A stretch of DNA of 64,000 nucleotides from Heyndrickxia coagulans 36D1 (GCF_000169195.2 NC_016023.1:2108001-2172000), one strand, 5' to 3'; shown: positions 28,442 through 37,479, numbered from the stretch's first letter. Translations and numbers: made by a program. Notes: generated by a model from the letters alone, not told the origin.

Positions 28442-29050
28442 CTATTTTTTGACAAACTGCACTTTTAGGTTCGGAAGATTTGCGACTTTTTGGAATAGGT
28501 AATGTGTATCCAGGCTGCCGTTTTTGATCGTTAAAGTATCTGCCCCTTGTGTAAAAGCCTTTGAAGCAGCTTGAGGGTCATCGGCAGTGACATAATTTTC
28601 CGAAATATTCATATTGGTGAAGACTGCATCCCCCTGGACAAGCGCAGCTTTTTGAATCAGCCCATTAAGGTGTACAGGTGTGTTTCCGTCGCCCGCCGTA
28701 ATTTTCACCTGGTAATCGCCAAGAACCGGAATCTTAACATCTTTTGAAATAACCAAGTCCTGGATCGTCACTTTATCAATTTCATTGACAAAGACCGGTT
28801 TGACATGGTCCTCCCCTTTGGATGGATCCCCGTATAAACTCCCGTATAATTTAAACCCGGTACCTTGCATTTGTTTGAATGAAACATTGAATTTGCCAAT
28901 GCCGCCGACAGTTGCTGCAACGGCAACCCCGTTAATGCCGAGTACAGCTAAAAGTCCCCCCAAAAAAATAAGGCCTGAAAGCAGAGCGGTAAAAAACCAT
29001 TTTTTTGAAGTTCTCCCTTGTCCTTGTAAGACTAATGCCCCTTCGTTCAT
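28442..29050 (-). CDS. Membrane-anchored extracellular protein, DUF6230-like
   Basis: 202 residues with one N-terminal transmembrane segment (WFFTALLSGLIFLGGLLAVLGINGVAVAATVG) and an extracellular beta-rich domain (GKFNVSFKQMQGTGFKLYGS, VTIQDLVISKDV, ADTLTIKNGSLD). The ATG follows GGGGAGG. It is the first gene of a three-gene unit with 24- and 15-base gaps, and is divergent from the GAF-LuxR regulator at 29337. The pattern AVAATVGGIGKFNVSF is what I associate with DUF6230; this assignment is from memory. No enzymatic residues stand out. Confidence 0.7.
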   Translation of the reverse strand: MNEGALVLQGQGRTSKKWFFTALLSGLIFLGGLLAVLGINGVAVAATVGGIGKFNVSFKQMQGTGFKLYGSLYGDPSKGEDHVKPVFVNEIDKVTIQDLVISKDVKIPVLGDYQVKITAGDGNTPVHLNGLIQKAALVQGDAVFTNMNISENYVTADDPQAASKAFTQGADTLTIKNGSLDTHYLFQKVANLPNLKVQFVKK

Positions 29051-29336
29051 GTAACAATCCTCCCCTTTAAAACTTGATCATTTAAAAAAGATGGTACGCT
29101 AAAATATTTAGGTGAAAAATCCCCTCCTTTCCAAATGATATCGCTTACATTTTTCTTTATTTTATTCATTTTGGACAAAAAAATATATTCCTATTATTGT
29201 AGGGAATTCAATGGCTTATGGCCTACAAATATCGTGTCGGAAAGCCGGTATGTTTTTTTGCGCGCCAACCAGGCATGATTATGATAATATTATAGGGAAA
29301 AAGACCGGTAAGGGGTTAGACAAAGGAGGGAGAAAG

Positions 29337-30872
29337 GTGTCGCTGTCGTTAAATGCGCATATGGACATGGTCATGAAACATGGAGTGGACCTTTTGCGCT
29401 CGCACCAGCAGCAAATTATTGCGGAATGTACGGGAATTTTGCAGTATTTGAGAGAAACACATAAAGGCAGTGCGGATGCTTTTGAATTCGCTTTCAATTG
29501 TTTTGTCGCCTTTTTCCGTTCCGGCCAGCAATCGGTTGAGACGCTGATTGACGATATCCGGTCGCAATGGGTGAAGGAATTCCACCGCCCGCCGGAACCG
29601 CATGTTCTCATCTTTATTTTAACACTGATTGAAAACTCTGTTCATAAAGCCATAAAAGAAAGCACGACCCGGTCTTTTCATTTGCATCCTTCCGTCCAGT
29701 ACCTGTTTTCGAAAATCTGCGAAGAAATGCTGCTCATTTCCAAACAGGAAACTTTTCAAATGGATTCATTTTGTGAGCAGCTAACCAAATCCGAGCAGCT
29801 CAGAATCGAGTGGATTGCAAGGGTCAGCCATGTGGATGGGGGGTACCGGCTGAAGAAAGTGATCGGGATGGAGGAGAACGCGATTGACAGCGGGCTGTTT
29901 GAACGGACGGATCCTTCATGGTTTTGGCTGTCGGAAGCGCTGCTGAAGCGGACGCCGCGCCGGAAACCGGATGAAAGGCGGGATGTGTTTCCGGTTCCGT
30001 GGAAAAACGAGACGTTGATTTTTTGTATGAGCGACCAGGATGTTTCGGCCACAATCCCGTTTTTAACCTATGCGATGCATTTGTTGCAGATGGAGGAGGA
30101 ACGAAACGGAAAAGTATATGCGGGCGACCAGTGGAAAGATGCAGTCATTTTATTTAACGAATGGATTATGCGCTCCCAGGATTTAAATGAAGCGATCCAA
30201 AACATCGCTTTTGGTTACGCACAATATTTGCCGTTTGAGCGCTGTGCCCTGTTCCGTTATTCGCAGAGCGATGCCGCGGGATTCGGCCTGTTCGGCTACC
30301 ATTTTAACAATACGGCAATCCGGAATATAAAGGAGACGATCGACCGTTTCCCTTCCATTTCCAAAATATTGCTGGGGAAGGGGCAGCAGGTAAATATGGT
30401 ACAGCATTTCCAGCCGCTGTATATCCCAAAAGCGTCAGAAGAGTTTCCGATGCAGTATGTGAAGGAGTTTGAGCTGGAATCGGTCGTGGTTGCCCCGATT
30501 TATGTGCCGTCAGAAGGGGTGTTAATTGGCGGTGCCATTTTGGACCAGGGGCCGGGGAAGTTTTTTGAAGTGGACAGCAGCACATTTACGGCGCTGTTGA
30601 AATTCGGTCAGAGCGCAGGTGAACTGCTGGCCAAGTTTTTAAAAGCGAACCAGTGGGACGAAAAGCAGCCGGAACTCGTCCAGCTGTCCGCCCGGGAAAT
30701 CCATATTTTGCAGCTCTTGGCGGACGGGGCCTCGACGACGGAAGCAGCGGAAATGCTGCATTTGAGCGAGTATACGGTCCGGGATTATGTCTCAAGCCTG
30801 ATGAAGCGGCTTCACGCTAGAAACCGGACGGAAGCCGCTGTAAAAGCAATGCGGCTTGGGCTGATTCATTGA
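29337..30872 (+). CDS. GAF-domain LuxR/NarL-type transcriptional regulator
   Basis: 511 residues from GTG 29337, which follows a strong AAAGGAGG; the frame is open upstream but without a site. The N-terminal 200 residues are helical with no motif I recognise. Residues 300-430 look like a GAF sensor (AIQNIAFGYAQYLPFERCALF, ESVVVAPIYVPSEGVLIGGAI). The C-terminal 60 residues are a LuxR-type HTH (LSAREIHILQLLADGASTTE, AEMLHLSEYTVRDYVSSLMK). It has no receiver domain, so it should respond to a ligand or protein rather than phosphorylation. Its divergent position makes the DUF6230/DUF6114 set the prime target. Confidence 0.82.
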   Translation: MSLSLNAHMDMVMKHGVDLLRSHQQQIIAECTGILQYLRETHKGSADAFEFAFNCFVAFFRSGQQSVETLIDDIRSQWVKEFHRPPEPHVLIFILTLIENSVHKAIKESTTRSFHLHPSVQYLFSKICEEMLLISKQETFQMDSFCEQLTKSEQLRIEWIARVSHVDGGYRLKKVIGMEENAIDSGLFERTDPSWFWLSEALLKRTPRRKPDERRDVFPVPWKNETLIFCMSDQDVSATIPFLTYAMHLLQMEEERNGKVYAGDQWKDAVILFNEWIMRSQDLNEAIQNIAFGYAQYLPFERCALFRYSQSDAAGFGLFGYHFNNTAIRNIKETIDRFPSISKILLGKGQQVNMVQHFQPLYIPKASEEFPMQYVKEFELESVVVAPIYVPSEGVLIGGAILDQGPGKFFEVDSSTFTALLKFGQSAGELLAKFLKANQWDEKQPELVQLSAREIHILQLLADGASTTEAAEMLHLSEYTVRDYVSSLMKRLHARNRTEAAVKAMRLGLIH

Positions 30873-30921
30873 ACTCGCCATTTTCCTCCGTTATGCACTT
30901 TTTTTAAAAGGCGAAGTCATG

Positions 30922-31145
30922 AGGGCTTGCTGAACGAATCCGATTTTGAGTTTGTACCCAATTTGTCAGCAAGCCCTGTCTCAAAGTATAGAAGAATCCA
31001 TTTGCGAAAATGTGTAATTTTGTCTTCTTAATACGTTGAGTCGGTTTTCGAGTGCTAGCTTTTCCCTGGAGTTGTTGTAAAAATTTTTGCCAAAGCGGTC
31101 AGCATCCATGCCAAATTTGGGGATTTTGCTTATACAGCAAATCCT
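30922..31145. repeat. Diverged second copy of the small mobile repeat, inverted
   Basis: It begins AGGGCTTGCTGAACGAATCC at 30922 and ends GATTTTGCTTATACAGCAAA near 31142. Read in this direction it parallels the reverse complement of 9232-8950, including TATAGAAGAATCCATTTGCG and GAAAATG near 30988. It is shorter (224 against 283 bp) and has a short internal inverted repeat at 30922-30977. No coding content. Confidence 0.6.
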
Positions 31146-31327
31146 ACGTAGGTAAAAAATTGTGTGTAAAATGATCGAAGTCCGGGTAAAATACTTTTAC
31201 ATCCTAGAGTCTGCTGCAAAGTTCAAAGCCCCCGAATTTGCGGGGGCTGTAAATTTGACAAAATAAAAGTCTCCCAAAAAAATGGGAGATCTAGACAAAA
31301 TAAATCAATTTTCTTATAATTTGTTAT

Positions 31328-31448
31328 GCAGGCGTAAAAAGGTTTTCGATTAAGTGTTTAAGTTTAACAACAAAAAATACCCCCCTATTTTCGTTAAATC
31401 TTTTTTAGAAGAACGCCTGCAAGAGCAGGTTTCGGCCTGCTCTTTTTT
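31328..31448 (+). ncRNA. Candidate small RNA with C-rich loop and intrinsic terminator (copy 2)
   Basis: A promoter with TAGACA (31292-31297), 17 bases, and TATAAT (31315-31320) predicts a start at about 31328. There GCAGGCGT (31328-31335) can pair with ACGCCTGC (31413-31420). Within lies AATACCCCCCTATTTTC (motif 31372-31392) flanked by TTTAAC and GTTAAA. The RNA ends in a textbook terminator, AGAGCAGG (31422-31429) with CCTGCTCT (31436-31443) and T residues. No reading frame fits. The single-stranded C6 could bind GGGGG ribosome sites. It recalls C-rich sporulation or iron sRNAs of Bacillus (CsfG, FsrA), but I cannot confirm identity. Just upstream are hairpins at 31227-31248 and 31270-31289. 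Confidence 0.72.
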
Positions 31449-31708
31449 CTACTCAATACAGCTGGCTCTCTTCACACAATTTCTCTTCGAAATGTTTATC
31501 ACGGCGCTGAATCCGGATCATGCTTAGCTCAGTGGCGGGAATTTTAGTGAAAATGGGCTGATTCTCTGACAAATAAGAAGGAAACGGAAATAATGGGATT
31601 TTTTAAAGATTTTTTCGCCGAAAGAATTCTCCCGCACCCACAAATGTTAAGGCACTCACTTTTGCAGAAACAAAATAATTTTGTACGGATTTTGCACAGA
31701 AGAAATGC

Positions 31709-31750
31709 AAAACGCCCGCAAACCCTTGCTATTAAAGGTCTGCGGGCGTT
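31709..31750 (-). terminator. Terminator of the tRNA-Arg gene
   Basis: AACGCCCGCAGACC and its near complement GGTTTGCGGGCGTT form a long stem on the minus strand, followed by TTTTGC. It starts about ten bases after the tRNA 3' end. Confidence 0.85.
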
Positions 31751-31759
31751 GCTGTTAAG

Positions 31760-31832
31760 CGGCCCCGAGAGGACTCGAACCTCCGACGCACGGTTTAGGA
31801 AACCGACGCTCTATCCACTGAGCTACGGAGCC
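31760..31832 (-). tRNA. tRNA-Arg (anticodon CCT)
   Basis: On the minus strand, the acceptor GGCTCCG pairs with CGGGGCC with one G-T pair. The D arm is GCTCAGTGGATAGAGC. The anticodon arm CGGTTTCCTAAACCG has CCT in the loop, and the T arm is GGAGGTTCGAGTCCTC. The gene is 73 bases without an encoded CCA. It reads AGG codons. tRNA-Arg genes are often integration sites, but no integrase is next to it here. Confidence 0.96.
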
Positions 31833-32410
31833 GTAAATTGCTAATATCCGTTCGATGTCACCTTAAATATTATAGTGAATCTGTCGTTTTGTGTCAATAC
31901 CCCTGTAGACCGCTCTCTAGATGTTTGTCTCAAAGTGTACATTTAGATGATAGAGTGCCTTCCCATTTTTTTCACTCGCCTGATCCTTCGAGTAAAATAT
32001 TTTACACATACGCTTTTCCGAAAAAACATGGTTCTTCCCGCTTCAACTGCCAAAACACTTAAAGAAACAATTCTATTTCCCAATATCCAAATTCTTCCTT
32101 AAAACGCTTACGGACCAAAACAGGCGGACAACCTGTCACAAATGGCACATGCTTTACATACGATAGGATAGAGATTTGGTTCTCTGCGTGAGATAAAGGT
32201 TTTTCTACCGAAGTATTGACCCGTATTTGCAATCTGCCCCTGTCGCCTCAACTTGCCGGATGTCCGGTAAAATTTTGCCGGCCGCTTGCCATTCCGGCTG
32301 CCGGCAAAACGGATGGTTTCCATTTGTACAAAAAACAGGACAGGAAAGTAACCATTTAACTTTAAAAAAGATATGTGGAAATTGAGCATGATTGGAAAGG
32401 GGTGAAGTAT
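31833..32410. other. 580-bp intergenic region without a gene
   Basis: Between the tRNA and the amidase gene. Frames of 74 and 110 codons are present on opposite strands, but neither has a ribosome site or familiar protein sequence. I see no clear promoter or hairpin. Confidence 0.5.
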
Positions 32411-33100
32411 TTGTTTAAACTGTTTCTTGATCCGGGACATGGTGGAAAAGACCCGGGCGCTGAGGGAAACGGGCTAGAGGAAAAAGACATCACTTTGGAG
32501 ATTGCCAAACAGATTCAGGACATTTTAACAAACCATTACCAAAATGTTTCGGTAAAAATGTCGCGGACGACGGACAAATTTGTTTCTTTGGAAGAGCGGA
32601 CGGATGCCGCCAACAGCTGGGGCGCCACTTTTTTTCTTTCCATTCATATCAATTCAGGAAATGGAACGGGTTTTGAGAGCTATATTTATCCAGAATCAGG
32701 CTCTGCTACGGCAACCTACCAGAAAACCATCCACCAGGAAGTGGTGAAGCTGAATGATTTAAAAGACAGGGGCAGAAAAACGGCCGATTTTCATGTGCTC
32801 AGGGAATCGATCATGCCTGCGCTCCTTACCGAAAACGGCTTTATTGACACAGCAAGTGATGCGAAAAAAATGAAGAAAAACAGCTGGATTGAAGAAGTGG
32901 CACAGGGGCATGTCAATGGGCTGGCAAAAGCTTTCGAGCTCAAAAAGAAAAGCGGTGCAACGTATCATAAAGTCGTTAAGGGGGATACCGTTTACGCTTT
33001 AAGCAAAGAATACGGTTCGACCATCAAAGAAATAAAGAAATGGAATAATCTGGATGATGATTATACCATCCGTGTGGGGGAAAGATTACGGGTAAAGTAG
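32411..33100 (+). CDS. N-acetylmuramoyl-L-alanine amidase, CwlC-like, with C-terminal LysM
   Basis: 229 residues if TTG 32411 is used: it follows GGGGTG by six bases and aligns with the start of CwlC (MFKLFLDPGHGG). GTG 32402 is an alternative. Amidase_3 zinc enzyme: His in DPGHGGKDPG, Glu in GNGLEEKD, His in FLSIHINSG and Glu in LLTENGFID. Residues 184-229 form a LysM peptidoglycan-binding domain (YHKVVKGDTVYALSKEYGST). B. subtilis CwlC has two SPOR repeats there instead. CwlC helps lyse the mother cell late in sporulation. No signal peptide is present, as in CwlC. Confidence 0.88.
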   Translation: MFKLFLDPGHGGKDPGAEGNGLEEKDITLEIAKQIQDILTNHYQNVSVKMSRTTDKFVSLEERTDAANSWGATFFLSIHINSGNGTGFESYIYPESGSATATYQKTIHQEVVKLNDLKDRGRKTADFHVLRESIMPALLTENGFIDTASDAKKMKKNSWIEEVAQGHVNGLAKAFELKKKSGATYHKVVKGDTVYALSKEYGSTIKEIKKWNNLDDDYTIRVGERLRVK

Positions 33101-33128
33101 CCGTACAAGCGGCCTTTACCCGTTTTTT
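33088..33128 (+). terminator. Terminator overlapping the amidase stop
   Basis: GGGTAAAGTAGCCG and CGGCCTTTACCC form the stem, followed by GTTTTTTG. The left arm contains the stop codon of the amidase gene. Confidence 0.85.
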
Positions 33129-33552
33129 GTCTGAAACACCTTCCTCCTGTTTCCCTAATCTCCCCGTCTTTCAGCAGCTTATATACCCTATTATATAAAA
33201 TGAACGAAACGTGGGTTACACCGTTTCCGCTGCAAACCGTCATCATCAGCAAACCAAACTGATCCTTGGTCTTCATGTAAAAACTTACGCTCATTTTATT
33301 AGCCTAACGCCATTTTAAAATTCCCTTAAATTTCTGCTCACAAAAAAACCGGCACACAGGCCGGCTTAAAAAGGGGATAAAACAGTGGGTATTTGTCCAG
33401 CATGCTTACTGCTCTGCTGTCCTCGCTACATGATTAATTGTAAACCGGTTACCCTAAAAAACAATGAAAGCAACATCATCATTTCATGAAGTTTCGATTA
33501 AAAAATGAAGAAAACCCCGTCAAGGTCTCCGCCATGGATTTGGCGCCCGGGA
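33129..33552. other. Intergenic region of about 420 bp
   Basis: It holds a small hairpin, GCCGGC with CACA and GGCCGGC, at about 33348-33366, but no gene I can support on either strand. Confidence 0.5.
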
Positions 33553-34116
33553 TTAATTTTCGTAGCCGTTTACGATCAGATCAAGTTTCCCGGTTTCCGG
33601 GTCAATGACAAGCCCATGGACCGGCACTTTTTTGTCCATCAGCGGGTGGTTTTTAATGATGCCGACACTCTTTTTCACGCTGCTTTCGACCTTGTCGAAA
33701 CCGCTCAGCCATTCGTCGAGGTCAATCCCCGCATGAACGAGTGTTTCAATCGCATTTTCGTCAACCCCGCGTTTTTTCATATTTTCGAGCACGGTTTCGC
33801 CTTTTAACCCGGTCATGCCACAGTCATAGTGGCCGATCACAAACACTTCATCCGCCTTCAGCTGATAAATGGCAACAAGCAAGCTTCGCATCGTGCTGTC
33901 GAACGGGCTCGTTAAAATGGCGCCTGCATTTTTTACGATTTTCGCGTCTCCGTTTTGAATATTCATTGCTTTATGTAACAATTCAATGATCCTTGTGTCC
34001 ATACATGTGAAAATCACCATCCGTTTGTCGGGGAATTTGGAAGTCAGGTAAGGCTCATACGCTTTTTTCTCCACAAATTCCTGGTTAAATGCAAGTACTT
34101 CATCTAACAATGTCAT
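33553..34116 (-). CDS. Beta-class carbonic anhydrase (YtiB-like)
   Basis: 187 residues. The ATG at 34116 is 9 bases after AAAGGAG; GTG one codon earlier is possible. The zinc ligands and catalytic dyad are visible: Cys38-x-Asp40-x-Arg42 (TCMDTR), His96 and Cys99 (GHYDCG). It interconverts CO2 and bicarbonate in the cytoplasm. It is shorter than plant-type enzymes and matches the compact Bacillus YtiB group. It is single, with no obvious operon partner. Confidence 0.92.
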   Translation of the reverse strand: MTLLDEVLAFNQEFVEKKAYEPYLTSKFPDKRMVIFTCMDTRIIELLHKAMNIQNGDAKIVKNAGAILTSPFDSTMRSLLVAIYQLKADEVFVIGHYDCGMTGLKGETVLENMKKRGVDENAIETLVHAGIDLDEWLSGFDKVESSVKKSVGIIKNHPLMDKKVPVHGLVIDPETGKLDLIVNGYEN

Positions 34117-34275
34117 CACATCTCACTCCTTTAAGCATATTTTAAAATACAATGGCAGGAAATAAAAGTATACACGTTAAAAATGGGAATAAATCCTTCA
34201 CATTTTTGTTTGCGAAAAAACAAGGGGCGTGTTACATTTAATTCAGAGTTATTTTATGGGAAATGGGGGATTTGA

Positions 34276-34917
34276 TTGGGAAGGGAGTTTGACGCGCTGT
34301 TTGATGAATGGTCCCGCTCCTATGATCAAACCGTTACCGGTAATGATGCCGAATACGAAGAAGTATTCTATCAATACGATAAAATTTTGGATGCCGTCAG
34401 AGACCGGGCAACCGGTTTTGTTGTTGAATTCGGCCCGGGAACAGGCAATTTGACGGGCAAGCTTTTGGAGAAAGGGCTGAAAATAATCGGGATAGAACCT
34501 TCTGCCAATATGCGAAAAATCGCTCAAAAAAAGCATCCGGATGTTAAAATAATAGACGGGGATTTTTTGAATTTTCATGTGCAGGAAAAGGCGGATACAT
34601 TTGCCAGCACGTATGCGTTCCACCATTTAACAGACGAAGAAAAAAGGGCTGCCATATCCCTTTTCCACACCCGGTTAAAGGCGGGCGGCAAAATCGTGTT
34701 CGCCGATACGGTTTTTGAGACGGAAGAAGCAAAACAGGAGATGATCAAGGAAGCCAAAGCAAGGGGATTCTGCCGGCTTGCGGAAGATCTTGAAACGGAA
34801 TATTACACCACCATTCCCGCTTTATCTTCCATCTTTGAGGAAAATGGTTTTGATGTCTCTTTCCGGAAGATGAACCGGTTTGTGTGGCTAATGGATGCAA
34901 AAATGAAAGGAGCATGA
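34276..34917 (+). CDS. yrrT: SAM-dependent methyltransferase of the methionine-to-cysteine operon (YrrT)
   Basis: 213 residues starting at TTG 34276, with GGGGGA six to seven bases upstream. [20 protein letters not shown] matches the start of B. subtilis YrrT. The SAM-binding motif is [19 protein letters not shown], with acidic motif [12 protein letters not shown]. It heads a four-gene operon with luxS, mccA and mccB. In B. subtilis this operon is repressed by CymR when cysteine is plentiful. The methyl acceptor is unknown; the context suggests generation of S-adenosylhomocysteine. Confidence 0.9.
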   Translation: MGREFDALFDEWSRSYDQTVTGNDAEYEEVFYQYDKILDAVRDRATGFVVEFGPGTGNLTGKLLEKGLKIIGIEPSANMRKIAQKKHPDVKIIDGDFLNFHVQEKADTFASTYAFHHLTDEEKRAAISLFHTRLKAGGKIVFADTVFETEEAKQEMIKEAKARGFCRLAEDLETEYYTTIPALSSIFEENGFDVSFRKMNRFVWLMDAKMKGA

Positions 34918-34922
34918 TCATC

Positions 34923-35393
34923 ATGACAGAGATGAAAAAAATGAACGTAGAAAGCTTTAATTTGGACCATACAAAAGTCAAAGCGCCATATGTTCGCCTT
35001 GCAGGAGTAAAAGAAGGGATTCACGGCGATGTGATCCGCAAATACGATATCCGTTTCTGCCAGCCGAACAAGGAACATATGGATATGCCGGGGCTCCACT
35101 CGCTCGAGCATATGATGGCGGAATTCGCCCGCAATTACACGGATAAAATTGTCGACATCAGCCCAATGGGTTGCCAGACCGGTTTTTATTTTTCCGTTAT
35201 CAATTTGGATGATGATGGCGAGGTGCTTGACATCATTGAAAAAACGTTAAACGATGTATTGCATGCCACAGAAGTACCGGCCTGCAATGAAACACAGTGC
35301 GGCTGGGCGGCAAGCCATTCTTTGGAAGGCGCAAAGGAAATTGCCCGGAAAATGCTGGCAAAACGCGATGAGTGGACGCAAGTATTTGCCTGA
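34923..35393 (+). CDS. luxS: S-ribosylhomocysteine lyase LuxS
   Basis: 156 residues from ATG 34923, with AAAGGAG ten bases before; ATG 34932 is a second option. The HxxEH zinc motif is His59, Glu62 and His63 (LHSLEHMM), and the third ligand Cys126 is in [17 protein letters not shown]. Cys84 in [13 protein letters not shown] is the catalytic cysteine. It splits S-ribosylhomocysteine to homocysteine and the AI-2 precursor DPD. It lies between yrrT and mccA, the place taken by mtnN in B. subtilis, so it supplies homocysteine directly to MccA. Confidence 0.95.
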   Translation: MTEMKKMNVESFNLDHTKVKAPYVRLAGVKEGIHGDVIRKYDIRFCQPNKEHMDMPGLHSLEHMMAEFARNYTDKIVDISPMGCQTGFYFSVINLDDDGEVLDIIEKTLNDVLHATEVPACNETQCGWAASHSLEGAKEIARKMLAKRDEWTQVFA

Positions 35394-35411
35394 TAACAGG
35401 AGACGAGTGAA

Positions 35412-36326
35412 ATGAAGGTTGCGAAAAGCGTACACGAACTGATTGGCAACACGCCATTGGTTGAATTAACCGCATTTGATTTGCCAAAAGGCGTCCGGCT
35501 GTTTGCAAAGCTGGAATACTTTAACCCAGGCGGCAGCATAAAAGACCGACTCGGCGCTTATCTAGTAGAGCGCGCGTTTCGGGAAGGTAAGCTGAAGCGC
35601 GGTGGGACGATCATAGAACCGACGGCCGGCAACACGGGCATCGGGCTTGCGCTTGCTGCGATTCGTTACGGCGTGCATGCTGTTTTTGTTGTGCCGGAAA
35701 AATTCAGCGTGGAGAAACAGACGCTGATGCGGGCGCTCGGGGCTGAAGTCGTGAACACGCCGACCGAACTTGGTATGGAAGGCGCAATTGCGAAAGCAAA
35801 AAAACTAGTCGCTGAAACACCAAATGCGTATTTCCCGGGACAGTTTGAAAATCCGTCCAACCCGGAAACGTATTATAAGACGCTTGGGCCTGAAATTTGG
35901 GAAGCACTTGATGGCCATATCGATGTTTTTGTCGCAGGTGCCGGTTCCGGGGGCACGTTTATGGGGACTGCCCGCTATTTAAAAGAGAAAAATCCGGGCT
36001 TGAAGGCAGCCATCGTGGAACCAGAAGGCTCGATTTTAAACGGGGGCGAGCCGCGCAGCCACCGTACGGAAGGGATCGGCATGGAATTTTTACCGCCATT
36101 TATGGACCGTACATTTTTTGATGCCATCCATACGATTCCCGACGATACAGCTTTTAAACGGCTTGCGGAAGCAGCCCGGCTTGAAGGCCTTTTGATCGGC
36201 AGTTCCTCAGGTGCTGCTTTGGAGGCGAGCCTGCGCGAAGCAAAGCAGGCAAAACCGGGCACGCATATTGTCACCATTTTTCCGGACAGCAGCGAACGGT
36301 ATCTCAGCCGCAGCATTTATTCTTGA
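35412..36326 (+). CDS. mccA: Cystathionine beta-synthase / O-acetylserine-dependent, MccA (YrhA)
   Basis: 304 residues of the fold-type II PLP family. Lys44 in NPGGSIKDR binds PLP; the phosphate loop is AGSGGT, and the substrate loop is EPTAGNTGIG. In B. subtilis MccA condenses homocysteine with O-acetylserine to cystathionine. Family resemblance alone would also allow CysK. The assignment to MccA rests on the motif TAGNTGIG rather than TSGNTG and on the downstream mccB. It starts 18 bases after luxS. Confidence 0.92.
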   Translation: MKVAKSVHELIGNTPLVELTAFDLPKGVRLFAKLEYFNPGGSIKDRLGAYLVERAFREGKLKRGGTIIEPTAGNTGIGLALAAIRYGVHAVFVVPEKFSVEKQTLMRALGAEVVNTPTELGMEGAIAKAKKLVAETPNAYFPGQFENPSNPETYYKTLGPEIWEALDGHIDVFVAGAGSGGTFMGTARYLKEKNPGLKAAIVEPEGSILNGGEPRSHRTEGIGMEFLPPFMDRTFFDAIHTIPDDTAFKRLAEAARLEGLLIGSSSGAALEASLREAKQAKPGTHIVTIFPDSSERYLSRSIYS

Positions 36327-36342
36327 TGAGAAGGAGTTTGTC

Positions 36343-37473
36343 ATGCGTAAAAAAACAAAATTCATTCATGCCGGCATTAGCCGTGATCCATATACAGGCG
36401 CAGTTTCGGTGCCCGTCCATCATGCGAGCACATTCAAGCAGGATGGCGTCGGCCATTTTAAATACGAATACGCACGCACCGGCAATCCGACGCGTGAAGC
36501 TTTGGAAAAACTGATTGCGGATATTGAAGAAGGTACACACGGTTTTGCATTCGCATCCGGAATGGCCGCGATTACAGCGGTGATCCAGCTGTTTTCGGCC
36601 GGCGACCATATTTTGGCAACCGATGATGTATACGGCGGTACTTTTCGCGTTTTAACAAAAGTGATGAACCGTTTCCATATCGACGTCACTTTTGTGGACA
36701 CGAGCGATCTGGATGCGGTCCGTGCCTCGATCCGCCCGAATACAAAAGCCATCTACGTGGAAACGCCGACGAACCCGCTATTAAAAATAACAGACTTGCG
36801 GGCCATTGCCGGTGTAGCCCGTGAAAACGGCTTAACATTTATCGTGGACAACACATTCAGCACCCCGTATTGGCAAAATCCACTCACTTTAGGTGCGGAT
36901 ATCGTCGTGCACAGCGCGACGAAGTATCTCGGCGGGCACAGTGATGTGGTCGCAGGCCTTGTTGTCGTACGAAACGAAGCGCTTGCAGAAGACTTGCATT
37001 TTATCCAAAACTCAACCGGCGGCATTCTCGGGCCGCAGGACAGCTGGCTGTTGATCCGCGGTATTAAAACACTCGGCATACGCATGGAAGAAATTGAATC
37101 CAACACAAAGCAAATTGTTGATTTTCTTTCTGCACATCCTGCCGTTGAAAAGGTATATTACCCGGGGCTTATCCATCATCCCGGGCATAAAGTGCACAGT
37201 TCCCAGGCCGGCGGATTCGGCGGCATGGCCTCTTTTACAGTGCCATCCCAGGAAAAAGCCCTTGAAATATTGAAAAAAACGCGTTACTTTACGTTGGCGG
37301 AAAGCCTCGGTGCGGTGGAAAGCCTGATCTCACTCCCGCCGCTTATGACGCATGCATCCATTCCGCGTGAACGCCGTCTCGAACTTGGCATCGAAGACGG
37401 GCTTATCCGCATCTCAGTCGGCATTGAAGACGTCGAAGATTTGTTGGAAGATCTGGAAAATGCGCTAAGGTAA
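36343..37473 (+). CDS. mccB: Cystathionine gamma-lyase / homocysteine gamma-lyase, MccB (YrhB)
   Basis: 376 residues from ATG 36343, preceded by AAGGAG. Cys/Met metabolism PLP family: Lys194 in VHSATKYLGGHSD carries PLP, and the substrate-side YEYARTGNPTRE and IYVETPTNPLLKI blocks are present. It cleaves cystathionine to cysteine, 2-oxobutyrate and ammonia, completing reverse transsulfuration. It is the last gene of the operon, 16 bases after mccA, with a terminator directly after it. No yrhC-like gene follows. Confidence 0.93.
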   Translation: MRKKTKFIHAGISRDPYTGAVSVPVHHASTFKQDGVGHFKYEYARTGNPTREALEKLIADIEEGTHGFAFASGMAAITAVIQLFSAGDHILATDDVYGGTFRVLTKVMNRFHIDVTFVDTSDLDAVRASIRPNTKAIYVETPTNPLLKITDLRAIAGVARENGLTFIVDNTFSTPYWQNPLTLGADIVVHSATKYLGGHSDVVAGLVVVRNEALAEDLHFIQNSTGGILGPQDSWLLIRGIKTLGIRMEEIESNTKQIVDFLSAHPAVEKVYYPGLIHHPGHKVHSSQAGGFGGMASFTVPSQEKALEILKKTRYFTLAESLGAVESLISLPPLMTHASIPRERRLELGIEDGLIRISVGIEDVEDLLEDLENALR

Positions 37474-37479
37474 AAAGTT

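Noticed and set aside
31593-31844. 83-codon frame containing GPERTRTSDARFRKPTLYPL
   Set aside because: This peptide is the well-known false translation of a tRNA-Arg gene on the other strand; the frame covers the tRNA.
31760-32410. tRNA-Arg as attachment site of a genomic island
   Set aside because: No integrase or second tRNA 3' end is seen within the flanking sequence.
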